64,000 nucleotides of DNA from Paenibacillus sp. FSL H7-0357 (GCF_000758525.1 NZ_CP009241.1:930001-994000); one strand, 5' to 3'; shown: positions 7,712 to 17,344, counted from the first letter of the stretch. Numbers and translations are program-made. Notes: generated by a model from the letters alone, not told the origin.

Positions 7712-7976
7712 AGGTAATGCCTCCGTTTCAGTGACTGGCGCCTTACAAGCTGAAGAATGCGCCGACCCTTCTATTTTAGCAAAAAAAGCGGAGGAATGGG
7801 AAATAAGACGGGGAATTGCCGTCCGGGGTGTGCGGCTAAGGCTGTTTTTGTATTGAAGAGTGATGAGGAGCCGCGGTAAACGTGAAGAAGGATAAGGGAG
7901 AAGGTTGGAAGAATAAGTAAGCATGATGGCGTGAATTGGGAAATTGCAATTGATATATTTTTGGGGGAGGGCAATG

Positions 7977-8603
7977 ATGAATACTCATGAAAAAGTTAAA
8001 CAGTGGGAGAACGGAGAAGGGGTTGCTTTATTTCAAGGCTTAGGACTTGCAGAAGATGCGGAAATTTTGGACTACGGTTGTGGCTTCGGACACTACACCT
8101 TTGCTGCATCAAGAGCTCTAAATGGCCGGGGGACGGTTTATGCTGTTGATATTAATAAAGAATGCATGAAGGCTGTGGGTAAGGTATCCAGTGAAGAGCA
8201 TTTAAATAACATTCAAGTTTTGACGGGGAATAAGGACTACACTTTGAATTTTGAGGACAGGTCTTTGGATATGATCATGTATTACGATATTTTACACGGC
8301 AACGGAACTCACCGGTTTACCTTGTACGAGGAAGCGAAGAGAACGTTAAAGCCGGATGGGATTTTATCTATTTTGCCTTTTCATTTATCTAATTTCCGAG
8401 ATCAGGAAGGAAAAAAGAAAACGTACAACTATAAAAAAATCATAGATGAAGTTCTTGAGTTTGGTTTTTTTGTGCAGCAAGACCAGACGAAGATGGGCAT
8501 TCATTTCGAAAAGTATCATAGTTCCTATTATATAGATAAAGGCTGTGTGGAGTTTGAGGCTCTGGAGAGAGCGGAAATACTCAATTTTAGAAAGAACAGC
8601 TGA
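7977..8603 (+). CDS. Class I SAM-dependent methyltransferase
   Basis: A 208-residue Rossmann-fold methyltransferase. Seen: motif I ILDYGCGFGHYTFAASRAL, the acidic end of strand 2 (VYAVDIN) and the post-II segment MIMYYDILHG before LKPDGILSILPF. The substrate cannot be read from sequence; small molecules are most common in this short group. The GGGGGAGG ribosome binding site at 7963-7970 favours ATG 7977 over ATG 7974. The gene is AT-richer than its neighbours, as are the two following accessory genes, which suggests an acquired segment. Confidence 0.82.
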   Translation: MNTHEKVKQWENGEGVALFQGLGLAEDAEILDYGCGFGHYTFAASRALNGRGTVYAVDINKECMKAVGKVSSEEHLNNIQVLTGNKDYTLNFEDRSLDMIMYYDILHGNGTHRFTLYEEAKRTLKPDGILSILPFHLSNFRDQEGKKKTYNYKKIIDEVLEFGFFVQQDQTKMGIHFEKYHSSYYIDKGCVEFEALERAEILNFRKNS

Positions 8604-8790
8604 ATGCACTGAACAATTTGCTTCAGGGAAGAAAATCTTAAGTTGGAGCAGTACTTCGGTTCCTGGTGTTGATTTGTACATTGAACACTGATAGGCAGTA
8701 TAGTTTAGCTATAATTGTTTTTCCCTAGCCATGGAATCTACTAGAGAGATATGCTAAGCAATAGGACATTTTTCCAGGGAGGGATATATC

Positions 8791-9390
8791 ATGGACAGCA
8801 ATACTTATTATATTTCTGAAGAAAACACTTTTATCATTGACTGTAAGGATGTAATTTTAAGAGAATTCAAAGTTTCTGATTTAGATAAGTTTCATTCACT
8901 TACATGGCAGCCTGAAATACATGAATACTTGCCAGGTTGGAACGTATCAAAAGAGCAAAGAGAAGATTGGTTAATAAATTACGAAATTCCAGAGAACAAG
9001 CAGTTTCTACATGCTGTATCGGAAGGTGGAGACATTGGTGAACTCCGTCTTCGCTTGGGAATTATATTGAAAGAGACGGGAGAGCTTATCGGCTGGTGCT
9101 GTACGGGATTAAAGGATGAATTGCCGCCCCCAAACCGAGAGATCATGTATGCCATATCAAAAGATCATAGAGGTAAAGGTTATACAACCCAAGCCGCCCA
9201 AGGGATAGTCAAGTATTTATTTGAGAATACGAACGTCGAGGTGCTTAATGCTATTGCTCTTTTAATTAACTTGCCATCGAGTAGAGTCATACAAAAATGC
9301 GGGTTTGACTTTCAAGGTGTTATCGGGATTGATAACGATAGATTTAATTTTTATAAACTTGATAAAAAGGGTTGGACAATCAAACGCTAA
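8791..9390 (+). CDS. GNAT-family N-acetyltransferase (RimJ/RimL-like)
   Basis: A 199-residue acetyl-CoA-dependent acetyltransferase of the GNAT fold. Seen: IILREFKVSDLDKFHSL at the start of the domain, then KETGELIGWCC (strand 4), the acetyl-CoA loop SKDHRGKGYTTQAAQGIV and VIQKCGFDFQG near the end, typical of RimJ/RimL-type enzymes. The acceptor may be a protein N-terminus, an amino acid or an antibiotic. The ribosome binding site is AGGGAGG. Its end overlaps the frame upstream of the kinase-like gene but not that gene's chosen start. Confidence 0.82.
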   Translation: MDSNTYYISEENTFIIDCKDVILREFKVSDLDKFHSLTWQPEIHEYLPGWNVSKEQREDWLINYEIPENKQFLHAVSEGGDIGELRLRLGIILKETGELIGWCCTGLKDELPPPNREIMYAISKDHRGKGYTTQAAQGIVKYLFENTNVEVLNAIALLINLPSSRVIQKCGFDFQGVIGIDNDRFNFYKLDKKGWTIKR

Positions 9391-9443
9391 AAGTCGAACG
9401 CAGAACTAGAATGATTTTCATTCAATGGCACAGGAGGCAGACG

Positions 9444-10331
9444 ATGAGCGGAAACGGATATAGATTTGTAATTGACGAGGTTACGTTTCAACTGCAGGAG
9501 GCCTACTCTTTTGATTGGCTGACGGCAATGGGGCGGGTGTTCCGGGTGTTTGATGAGCAGGATTCCGGAAATATCAGCTTTGGGGTTGAGCAAGACGGAT
9601 GCAAGTATTTTGTGAAGTTCGCCGGAGTGAAAACGATGGAATTTCATGGTGATCCTGCGGAAGCGGTTGAAAGATTGATTCAGGCGGTTCCTCTCTATGA
9701 GGAGCTGCGGCATCCGTCGCTAATCCAGTTGTTATCTCATGGTCCTGTGGAAACGGGATATGCAGTTGTTTTTGAATGGACGGAAGGCGAGTGCCTGCAT
9801 TCGCATTGGGCTTTTGGCGGAGCGGCCAAGTATAGTGATCCCAAATCGCCTTTTTACCGCTTTAGGGCCTTGTCGACGGAGAAACGGCTGGATTCTCTGG
9901 AGGTCATCTTTGGCTTTCATGAATACATAGAGTCTAAAGGATATGTGGCTGTGGATTTTTATGACGGAAGCATTCTCTATGATTTCACTAAGGACCGTAC
10001 AGCGATTTGCGATATTGATTTCTATCAACCTAAGCCCTTCTTTAACGGCATGGGAGAGCAGCTATGGGGTTCCAAACGGTTCAAATCACCGGAAGAGTAC
10101 CTTCTGGATGCCCCAATCGACGAAATCACCAATGTATATAATATGGGGGCTACTGCTTTTGTACTACTGGGTGGAGAAAGTGACCGTTCCAGGGATAAAT
10201 GGGAAGCGGGACCGGAACTGTACAAGGTTGCGCTGCGGGCCGTAGATCCAGAGCGGGCTCAGCGTTACCGGAGTGTCTCGGAGTTCAAGGCGGAATGGGA
10301 TAAGGCGAGGAAGGAAGCAAACGATGGATAA
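9444..10331 (+). CDS. Protein kinase-like protein
   Basis: A 295-residue protein with a compact kinase-like fold. Seen: a lysine strand CKYFVKFAG (ATP-lysine candidate), a hinge region VVFEWTEGECL, a catalytic-loop equivalent VAVDFYDGSILYDF and a metal-binding DID in CDIDFYQ in place of DFG, followed by an MGATAFVLLG helix resembling helix F. The canonical HRD is absent, so it could be an atypical Ser/Thr kinase, a small-molecule kinase or a pseudokinase. Start ATG 9444 follows CAGGAGG. It overlaps the next gene by 8 bp, so the two are probably co-translated. Confidence 0.65.
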   Translation: MSGNGYRFVIDEVTFQLQEAYSFDWLTAMGRVFRVFDEQDSGNISFGVEQDGCKYFVKFAGVKTMEFHGDPAEAVERLIQAVPLYEELRHPSLIQLLSHGPVETGYAVVFEWTEGECLHSHWAFGGAAKYSDPKSPFYRFRALSTEKRLDSLEVIFGFHEYIESKGYVAVDFYDGSILYDFTKDRTAICDIDFYQPKPFFNGMGEQLWGSKRFKSPEEYLLDAPIDEITNVYNMGATAFVLLGGESDRSRDKWEAGPELYKVALRAVDPERAQRYRSVSEFKAEWDKARKEANDG

Positions 10332-10965
10332 TAAATCCACTGCAAAACAAAAATTTTTTTCGATAGTAAAGGCAATTATTATTGGAGTTATTCTGGGGTT
10401 AGCAGCAAAACTTGTGGATAATCCGAATATAAACCCGATATTTGACAATCTCGGAGGACGTCTTGGTATATGGGTATTTGTTGCAACACTTTTATCAGTT
10501 TTCAGTTATTCTCCCAAATTAGCGGCTGTTAATATATTTGCCTTTTTTGGGTCGATGCTTACCGTTTATTATCTTTACACAACGATTGTGCTGCATTTTT
10601 TTCCAGAAAGAGAAATTGTTTTTTGGGGGTTATGCGCGGTGGTATCTCCTGTTAGTGCTTATGTTATGTGGTATGCACGCGGGAGCGGATTGTTTTCTAA
10701 TCTTATTTCGGCCCTTCCAATCACAGTATTACTGTCAGAAGGGTTTGAATTACGTAACGCTTACTTACCCGTTCACCATCATTTCTATTTAATTCCATGG
10801 CTTATGGGGATATATCTAATAATGATAGTTGTTTTGTTACTTAGCATTCCGAAAAACAAAATTCAAATTTTGTCCATTCTGCCTATAGCCCTTATTTTGT
10901 CTTTTATCATGATCTATTTTAATGTTTTTGGCCGGATATTTGGTGGAATGAACGGTGTATTGTAG
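10324..10965 (+). CDS. Integral membrane protein of unknown function (DUF6518-like)
   Basis: A 213-residue protein with six or seven predicted membrane helices (for example IVKAIIIGVILGLAAKLV, WVFVATLLSVFSY, LIPWLMGIYLIMIVVLLL and ILSILPIALILSFIMIYF) and no recognisable catalytic motif. The start ATG 10324 lies inside the end of the kinase-like gene, behind GAGGAAGG. The overlap suggests a functional pair, perhaps a membrane partner of the kinase-like protein. AT-rich like the genes before it. I do not assign a function. Confidence 0.65.
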   Translation: MDNKSTAKQKFFSIVKAIIIGVILGLAAKLVDNPNINPIFDNLGGRLGIWVFVATLLSVFSYSPKLAAVNIFAFFGSMLTVYYLYTTIVLHFFPEREIVFWGLCAVVSPVSAYVMWYARGSGLFSNLISALPITVLLSEGFELRNAYLPVHHHFYLIPWLMGIYLIMIVVLLLSIPKNKIQILSILPIALILSFIMIYFNVFGRIFGGMNGVL

Positions 10966-11011
10966 GGCCGGATTTCGCCGGGTACGAATAGTGGCAGAAA
11001 GAAGGATTACA

Positions 11012-11395
11012 GTGCTTGAAAAAAAAGGCTTAGGATACAAGGAACTGAACGCAATGGCCAAGCAGATCTGTGAACTGGAAGAGAAGCTGCTGAACACGGA
11101 GGTGCGCACTTCGCCGGATGAATTGTCGCGACTGCTGGCAGACGATTTTTTTGAATTTGGAAGCTCCGGGAAGGTATGGCATAAGCGGGACTTGATGGGC
11201 GAAGAAGGAGCGGGCGAGGTCCGAATGACCCTGAGCGGGTTCGAACTTCATCCGTTATCCGGGGAGGCTGTGCTGGCCACCTACCGGATCATGAACGAAG
11301 AGACGGGTGGAGAGACACTGCGCAGTTCAATCTGGAAATTCAGGGATGGGCGGTGGCAGATGTTTTTTCATCAAGGAACTCCGGTGAGAGGATAG
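11012..11395 (+). CDS. SnoaL-like DUF4440 protein
   Basis: A small (127-residue) cone-shaped NTF2-like protein: a long N-terminal helix (KQICELEEKLLNTEV), then LLADDFFEFGSSGKVWHKRD, which is the typical DUF4440 start, and a C-terminal strand pair SSIWKFRDGRWQMFFHQGT. These proteins bind small ligands or catalyse simple isomerisations; the substrate is not inferable. GTG 11012 is chosen because of AAAGAAGG 8 bp upstream; the longer frame to 10955 overlaps the membrane protein gene and ATG 11054 lacks a good site. Confidence 0.65.
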   Translation: MLEKKGLGYKELNAMAKQICELEEKLLNTEVRTSPDELSRLLADDFFEFGSSGKVWHKRDLMGEEGAGEVRMTLSGFELHPLSGEAVLATYRIMNEETGGETLRSSIWKFRDGRWQMFFHQGTPVRG

Positions 11396-11453
11396 GGTTA
11401 ATCAGGCTGTGGGTTTCCCCAACGGAGACCCTCTGTTTATAGGTTATCCATGC

Positions 11454-12191
11454 TTAGTCCCGGATCACATGCCCCTGCCCAAGGGTGACTTCCACAAACC
11501 CGGCCATCTGCCGGGCTTGATAGCGGATCGGCTTGCCGCTGCCCATGATGATGATATTGCGGATGTCGGCGGTGCCTTCCGAAGGGAGGGCAAAGGCTTT
11601 GATATAGGCGAATTCCCCGGCTAAAGTCGTGTGGATGGCCCCTATCAGGCGGTCCTTTTCACTTCTGCCCATCAGGTTCATGATGATGGAGCCGCGGCTG
11701 TTCAGCTTGAAACGGGCCAGGGTGAAGAACTCGCTGGAGACCAGATGCCGGGGAGTGCCGTCAGCGGTGAAGGCATCCAGAAGAATGAAGTCATAGCGGC
11801 GTTCCGGCTCGCCCTCCAGAATGCGCCGTCCGTCCCCGACAATGACATTGTCCTGGCTGTAGCCAAAATGCTGCCGGCTCAGCTTCACAACCTCCGCATT
11901 CACTTCGGCCACTTTAAAGCGCTTCTCCGCAAAATAACCGGCAATCGTTCCGATCCCATGTCCAATCAGGAATACATCTTCGAAATAAGGTTCGCCAGCT
12001 TCCATTAGATGGATCATCGCGCGCGGATATTCAAAGATCACCCGCCGGGGGTGGTCCAGATCAAGGGCGCCCTGAATGGCGTCTCCCGAAAACTGCAGTA
12101 CGCGGAATCTGCCTCTCTCACCATATAATTCTGTCGTTTCGTACACCTGGATTTCGGGGTTGTTCTTTGAGTTCAGGAACTCTGGATGCAA
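11454..12191 (-). CDS. Spermidine synthase-like protein
   Basis: A 245-residue Rossmann protein of the polyamine synthase superfamily. Seen: a nucleotide-binding glycine loop FLIGHGIGTIAGYF, an acidic strand end AEVNAEVVKLS, DNVIVGDGRRIL and LLDAFTADGTPRHL, equivalent to the aminopropyltransferase catalytic region. Many such stand-alone proteins are not true spermidine synthases, so substrate is open. TTG 12191 is preferred because AAGGAG overlaps the stop of the upstream response regulator, which implies translational coupling. It is the last gene of the six-gene leftward sugar-uptake unit, an odd location for a polyamine enzyme. Confidence 0.72.
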   Translation of the reverse strand: MHPEFLNSKNNPEIQVYETTELYGERGRFRVLQFSGDAIQGALDLDHPRRVIFEYPRAMIHLMEAGEPYFEDVFLIGHGIGTIAGYFAEKRFKVAEVNAEVVKLSRQHFGYSQDNVIVGDGRRILEGEPERRYDFILLDAFTADGTPRHLVSSEFFTLARFKLNSRGSIIMNLMGRSEKDRLIGAIHTTLAGEFAYIKAFALPSEGTADIRNIIIMGSGKPIRYQARQMAGFVEVTLGQGHVIRD

Positions 12192-12204
12192 GGTATCATT
12201 CTCC

Positions 12205-13701
12205 TTAAACAAGTGAAATGCGTTTATATTCGTTCGGCGTAACACCGACAACTTTCTTGAACAGCTTGTTGAAATAAGCAGGGTCGGGATAGCCGACCTC
12301 GGTGCCGATCTCGTGCACCTTCAGATCCGGCGCATTCTTCAGCAGCTGCTTCGCTTTGCGGATGCGGGTTTCAATTACATAGTCGGTCAGTGTCAGCCCG
12401 GTCTCCTGCTTGAACAGCTTGCTTAAATAGCTTGGCGTCAAAAATACCATACCGGCCAGCATGTTCAAATCGGCATGCTGATTATAATGGGCCGCTACCC
12501 AGCGCTTGACCGTTTCAACGGCCGTACCGGACATCTCCAGCCGGTGCTTGCGGATTTCGTTCAGCGCGACCGAGAAGGAGGAGGTGAAGAGTTCCTCAAT
12601 TTCAGCAAAGGCCATGCAGGCTTCGATTTGCTCTTCCAGCCGCTGGCTGCAGTCTTTTCGGTAGACCGCCTCAAATTCCTGCAGCTCCTTGCGGGCAGTA
12701 TCCTCAACCTGCCGGCAGGTGCGCAGGATCAAGTCGGGATAAGCCTGCTGCAGCTCCAGCACAGAGAACAGCTTGTGCAGCCCTTCCAGCACCCCGGCCA
12801 CATTTAGAATCTGCAGCTCATGGATCAGCGGCTCCCGGAATGGAGGGAAGGGATCACAGACAGCCTGCACCGGTGCCTGGAGCTCTTTAATCGTAACATA
12901 ATGCAGCGGCAGCGGACTATAAATCCCTGCATCGCAGGCGAGCTTGGCTTCAAGATAGGCTGTTCTAAATTTGCCGGGATCATCGTAGGAGCGGCTGGCC
13001 CCCGCATGGAGACGCTGGCCCTTGCTTGCAAAGCCGATAATCTCTCCGATTTCGTGTGATTCTTCAGGGGTGAGCGGCTGTGCGGAATAACAGATCCATG
13101 CCTGCAGCCCTTTCTGCACTTCCAGCGTATCGAGGAGAAACGCCTTCTCTTGCCGCAGACTGTCTGCAATTCCGCAGACTTTTTCCTGGGAGCTTCCTTT
13201 AAGGACATAGACTGTGAAATAAGGCTGGGGCAAGGTAAGGCCGCTTAAAAGAACGGCAGAGGGCTCTTCGATATGCAGCAGGGAGTGCAGCAGGCCGGTG
13301 CGCTGGCATTCTTCTTTTTCCCGCAACAGCTTCTGCTCCTTCTCCAGACTATACAGCACTTCGAAGAGCTGTTCTTTGTTGATAGGTTTGAGCAGATAAT
13401 CTACCGCTGAACTGCGGATGGCTTCCCGGGCATAATTAAATTCAACGAATCCGCTCATCAGCAGGCTGCGAATCCCGGGGTGGTTCGCTTTAAGCTGCCG
13501 GATCAGCTCCAGCCCGTCGATTTGCGGCATACGGATATCGGTTATAACAACGTCAATGTGGAGCGAGGGGAGCGCATCAAGTAAATGTTTGCCGTCCGGA
13601 TAAATGCCGGCGACAACGAAGGTGCTGCTCTCTTTGCTGATCATTCGTGCCAGACCTTCGCGAATCAGAACTTCATCATCTACAATCGCAATACGCAGCA
13701 A
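12205..13701 (-). CDS. YesN-like response regulator with AraC DNA-binding domain
   Basis: A 498-residue transcription factor. The receiver domain (1-120) has D8/D9, phospho-acceptor D55 in VVITDIRMP and K104 in YLLKPI. A long middle region (about 125-390) is typical of YesN-type regulators. The C-terminal AraC double helix-turn-helix (about 400-498) shows LNMLAGMVFLTPSYLSKLFK and VGYPDPAYFNKLFKKVVGVT. It pairs with the YesM-like kinase 26 bp upstream and probably activates the mannosidase and transporter promoters in 18768-18963, whose -35 elements are weak. Confidence 0.93.
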   Translation of the reverse strand: MLRIAIVDDEVLIREGLARMISKESSTFVVAGIYPDGKHLLDALPSLHIDVVITDIRMPQIDGLELIRQLKANHPGIRSLLMSGFVEFNYAREAIRSSAVDYLLKPINKEQLFEVLYSLEKEQKLLREKEECQRTGLLHSLLHIEEPSAVLLSGLTLPQPYFTVYVLKGSSQEKVCGIADSLRQEKAFLLDTLEVQKGLQAWICYSAQPLTPEESHEIGEIIGFASKGQRLHAGASRSYDDPGKFRTAYLEAKLACDAGIYSPLPLHYVTIKELQAPVQAVCDPFPPFREPLIHELQILNVAGVLEGLHKLFSVLELQQAYPDLILRTCRQVEDTARKELQEFEAVYRKDCSQRLEEQIEACMAFAEIEELFTSSFSVALNEIRKHRLEMSGTAVETVKRWVAAHYNQHADLNMLAGMVFLTPSYLSKLFKQETGLTLTDYVIETRIRKAKQLLKNAPDLKVHEIGTEVGYPDPAYFNKLFKKVVGVTPNEYKRISLV

Positions 13702-13727
13702 GCCGAGTCCCCCTTGTTGGAATGATA

Positions 13728-15548
13728 TTATTCTTCGCTGTGATCGTCCGAAAGATCCTCGATTCGTAAGGTCACACGGGTTCCTGTGCCAAGTTCACTC
13801 TGCACGTGTAATCCGAAGGGGCCGCCGTAATGCAGACGAATGCGCTCATTCACATTTCGCAGACCGATTCCGAACATTTCACCGTCTGCCCCGCCCATCA
13901 GACTGTTATTCAAAGCGCGCAGGGTATCCTCATCCATACCTATTCCGTCATCCTCGACGCAAAATACAGTATTACCGTCCTCCTCCCAAGCCGTAATGTT
14001 CAGTGTGCCCGGCCCCTCCTTAGGTTCAAGCCCGTGAAAAACGGCATTCTCGACAATCGGCTGGAAGACCAGCTTGATCACCGGCAGCGGCAGGAATTCC
14101 TCCGGCACATGGATATTGAGCCGGAATTTATCCGGAAAGCGGATTTGCAGCAGATGCAAATAATTACGCACATGATCCAGCTCATGCCGGATCGTAACGG
14201 TTTCTTCACTGCGGACAATGCCGTAACGCATCTGCAGCCCAAGCAGATAGGTGAGCTTCGCGACGCGGGGGTCATCACTGCTCTCCGCCAGCATGCGGAT
14301 GGATTCCAGCGTATTGTAAATAAAATGCGGGTTAATCTGGTTCTGCAGCGCCCGCATATCTGCCTTTTGTTTGCGTTTCTCCGTAAGGGAGACCTCCTGA
14401 AGCAGATCCTTGACCCGGATAATCATCCGGTTGAAGTGGCTGCCGAGCATCCCGATTTCGTCATTATATTTCGGATGCAGCCAGACATCCAGATTGCCGT
14501 GCTGCACCTGCTTCATCAGACGGACCATCGACTTCAGCGGTTTGGTCAGTGCATAGGAAATAAAGGTGGCAACGACGAGCGCGAAGGCAATAATCGACAG
14601 AGTAGTGAAAATCAGCCGGTTGCGGTTCTTCTCCACCGGGGAGAGGATACGGTCCAGCGGAATGGAAACAATGGTCGTCCAACCGGTCTTCTGGGATACC
14701 CTGTACACTGCAAGAACATCAAGGCCATCCAAAGTGATTTGAAAGTGGCCATTGGGAGCGGTAACTTTCTGCAGCAGCATCTGTGCATGTTCCCGTTGTT
14801 TCGGGGTCTCTTGGCCGTCCATATGCTCACCGTCGTACATTAATTCGCCCTTGTCGTCCACGATCAGCGTATTGCCCTGGGTGACGGCGTTTACAGGATC
14901 AACGATCCCCTTGAAGAGGTTGTTGATATCAATGTCGAAGACAAGGATTCCGATATTTTTGAGCGTGCTGACCGAAGTAATGGTGCGCAAAACGCTGAAC
15001 ACCTCTTTGTGGTCACCGGAGTTTACACGGATCGTATGCCTGCCTTGGACTACCGGAGCTACACCGGCCCCCTCGGTGAGGCTTTGCCACTGCGCCAGCC
15101 GTTCCGCCGGGAACAATTCATTGATGCCGGGAGCCCTGTCAAAAAAAACGGAACCGTATTTGTCCACTAAGTATACGGCAATAATCTGTTCTTTCGTATG
15201 GTTCAAATAGCTCAGGAACATCGACATGCTGGTGTTCTTTTCCCAATCGGTATTACGCTGCTCCAGGTAGAACTGAACATCGGTATTGTACAGCGGCAGC
15301 GCCGTGTACCGCTTGAGATCGGCAACATACCGGTCTGTGGTATCCGAAGCGCTGTCTGCCATCTGTCCGGCACTCTTTGTGGAGCTCGACAGCACCGAGT
15401 TGAAGGTGGAGCGTGAAGAAAGATAGCTGACGTAAGTGATTGGCAGGGAGATCAGAAAAATAAATACGACAATCAGCTTTCGCTCCATTGGCAGGTTGGC
15501 CAGGAACAGCCATATGCTGCGCACAATTCTCCGGATGTAAGAGACCAC
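13728..15548 (-). CDS. YesM-like sensor histidine kinase
   Basis: A 606-residue membrane kinase. Transmembrane helices at about 23-43 and 300-322 border a large extracytoplasmic Cache-like sensor. A HAMP domain follows (KPLKSMVRLMKQV), then the His_kinase domain with H408 in NQINPHFIYNTLE and a C-terminal ATPase domain with VEDDGIGMDED and FGIGLRNVNERI. This class senses sugars, often through the solute-binding protein of the neighbouring ABC importer. Located between the permease genes and its regulator in one leftward unit. Confidence 0.93.
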   Translation of the reverse strand: MVSYIRRIVRSIWLFLANLPMERKLIVVFIFLISLPITYVSYLSSRSTFNSVLSSSTKSAGQMADSASDTTDRYVADLKRYTALPLYNTDVQFYLEQRNTDWEKNTSMSMFLSYLNHTKEQIIAVYLVDKYGSVFFDRAPGINELFPAERLAQWQSLTEGAGVAPVVQGRHTIRVNSGDHKEVFSVLRTITSVSTLKNIGILVFDIDINNLFKGIVDPVNAVTQGNTLIVDDKGELMYDGEHMDGQETPKQREHAQMLLQKVTAPNGHFQITLDGLDVLAVYRVSQKTGWTTIVSIPLDRILSPVEKNRNRLIFTTLSIIAFALVVATFISYALTKPLKSMVRLMKQVQHGNLDVWLHPKYNDEIGMLGSHFNRMIIRVKDLLQEVSLTEKRKQKADMRALQNQINPHFIYNTLESIRMLAESSDDPRVAKLTYLLGLQMRYGIVRSEETVTIRHELDHVRNYLHLLQIRFPDKFRLNIHVPEEFLPLPVIKLVFQPIVENAVFHGLEPKEGPGTLNITAWEEDGNTVFCVEDDGIGMDEDTLRALNNSLMGGADGEMFGIGLRNVNERIRLHYGGPFGLHVQSELGTGTRVTLRIEDLSDDHSEE

Positions 15549-15572
15549 TATGGTTATTCCTTTCCGTACCCC

Positions 15573-16406
15573 CTATTTGACGGCGCCGCTGGTTACCCCC
15601 TCAAAGATATAACGCTGCAGGAAGAAGTAAAGAATGACTGTCGGCAGCAGGATAAGCAGAATGGCTGCACAGATCAAATTCCAATCGGCTGTATTGACCC
15701 CCTGAAAACGCATGAGGACGGTGGTAACGACGCCGAGGCTTTGTTTTGGCATATATAGATAGGGGATGTACATGTCATTGTAGATGCTGATCGTCTTCAA
15801 AATAATCAGTGTTGCCGTCGCCGGTGACAGCAGCGGGAAGATGATCGAACGGTAGATTTTGAACAGGGATGCACCCTCAACCATCGCATTCTCATCGAGA
15901 TCAACGGGGATGTTGCGGATGAACTGTAAATACAGGATGATCTGAATGACGTCTGCTCCGATATAGAGTACGATCGGAGCACCCAAGGTGTTGTAGAGGC
16001 CCATACTTTTGATGATGCCAAAGGTCGCTACCTGAGTAGTAATGCTTGGAATGATGGTCGCCACAAGATAAGCGCCGAATACAATCGGCTTCAACTTGAA
16101 AGAGAACCGCCCCAGTACATATGCCACCATTGTCCCAAACAGAATGTTCAGGGTCAATGTAATAATGATAATAATCAGCACGTTGCCGAAGCCGCTGAGC
16201 AGTCCGCCGCGCTGAAACACAGTCACGAAGTTATCGAAGTTGAAGAAACTGCGCGGCAGAGCCATGGAACTGCTGCTGTTAAATTCTTCGGTTGATTTGA
16301 AGGCGTTGACCACCACGACATAAGGCGGAAAGAGTACGACGAATACGCCGATAAGCAGCGTGAAGTATTTAAAAATGTCTTTTAGGCTAAGTTTGGAATG
16401 TTCCAT
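15573..16406 (-). CDS. Sugar ABC transporter permease (MalG type)
   Basis: A 277-residue inner-membrane subunit with six predicted helices and the EAA loop DENAMVEGASLFKIYRSIIFPLL near residue 190, which docks on the ATPase. The C-terminus LQRYIFEGVTSGAVK is typical of the CUT1 family. The gene starts 2 bp after the stop of its partner permease. No ATPase gene is nearby, so a shared MsmX-type ATPase is likely. Predicted substrate is a manno- or galactomanno-oligosaccharide, from the divergent glycosidases. Confidence 0.93.
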   Translation of the reverse strand: MEHSKLSLKDIFKYFTLLIGVFVVLFPPYVVVVNAFKSTEEFNSSSSMALPRSFFNFDNFVTVFQRGGLLSGFGNVLIIIIITLTLNILFGTMVAYVLGRFSFKLKPIVFGAYLVATIIPSITTQVATFGIIKSMGLYNTLGAPIVLYIGADVIQIILYLQFIRNIPVDLDENAMVEGASLFKIYRSIIFPLLSPATATLIILKTISIYNDMYIPYLYMPKQSLGVVTTVLMRFQGVNTADWNLICAAILLILLPTVILYFFLQRYIFEGVTSGAVK

Positions 16407-16408
16407 GG

Positions 16409-17302
16409 CTACTTATCTCCTCCCCGGTTAAGAACCAATTGCTGCAGCAAGAGCACAACAACGACAATGAAGATCAGGATAACGCTCATCGCTGAGGCCA
16501 GGCCATAGTTATTAAAAGCAAAGGCGGTATCCACTACACGCTGAACATAGGTCTGGCTGGCACCCGCCGGGCCGCCCTTGGTCAGCACGAACGGCAGATC
16601 GAACACTTCCAGCGCGCCGGTTACGGTCAGGAATAAATTCAATTGAATGACGGGCTTCATATTCGGCAGTGTAATTCTCCACAGCGTCTGAAACGAGCCT
16701 GCACCATCTATTTTGGCCGCTTCATAAATGTCTTTCGGAATCGCCTGCAGCGAGGCAATGTAAATGACCATATTGTAGCCCATGAACCGCCAAAAACCAG
16801 TGGAAGCGAGCGAGTAGTTCACCAGTCCTTCAGTACCGAGCCAACTGGTCTGTCCTAGTCCGGTGAGGCCGATGCTGTTCAGGAACATATTGAGTGAACC
16901 ATTGGTAGTATCAAACACATAGCCGAACATGAAGGCCACGGCTACACCGTTCATGATATAAGGCAGGAAGAGCATAATCCGGAACCCGTTTTTACCCCGC
17001 AGCTTGCTGTTCAGCACAACGGCGAAATAAATGGCGACAATATTCTGGACTATCCCCATCGCAAAGTAGGCAAAGTTATGGGTGAACACCTTGAAAATAT
17101 CAGGATTGCCAAAAACCTCGCGGTAATTGTCCAGACCGACCCAAGGCTTCTCAGGGCTGTACCCGTCCCAGTTGGTAAAGCTGTAATAGACCAGTTTAAT
17201 GGCCGGATAATAAGTGAATGTCGCCAGCAGGAGCAGTGGAATCAGCAGGAAGGATACAATGATAATGAGCTTTTGCTTGTTATAGGATAATGTTCCGAAC
17301 AT
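16409..17302 (-). CDS. Sugar ABC transporter permease (MalF type)
   Basis: A 297-residue CUT1 permease with six predicted helices and the EAA motif DIYEAAKIDGAGSFQTLWRI. The N-terminus (YNKQKLIIIVSFLLIPLL) is the usual first membrane segment. It forms the heterodimer with the next gene. A 13-bp hairpin at 17345-17380 separates it from the binding-protein gene, likely lowering its expression relative to that protein. Confidence 0.93.
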   Translation of the reverse strand: MFGTLSYNKQKLIIIVSFLLIPLLLLATFTYYPAIKLVYYSFTNWDGYSPEKPWVGLDNYREVFGNPDIFKVFTHNFAYFAMGIVQNIVAIYFAVVLNSKLRGKNGFRIMLFLPYIMNGVAVAFMFGYVFDTTNGSLNMFLNSIGLTGLGQTSWLGTEGLVNYSLASTGFWRFMGYNMVIYIASLQAIPKDIYEAAKIDGAGSFQTLWRITLPNMKPVIQLNLFLTVTGALEVFDLPFVLTKGGPAGASQTYVQRVVDTAFAFNNYGLASAMSVILIFIVVVVLLLQQLVLNRGGDK

Positions 17303-17344
17303 CGCTTAACCTTCTTTCTGAATAGCGCTTTGGTCAATGACGAC

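Noticed and set aside
7712-7924. N-terminal extension of the exonuclease
   Set aside because: No ribosome binding site, atypical residues, and a GTG with GGAGG sits exactly before the catalytic domain.
11396-11624. Short rightward frame opposite the spermidine-synthase-like gene
   Set aside because: It is antisense to a real gene and has no motif or start signal.
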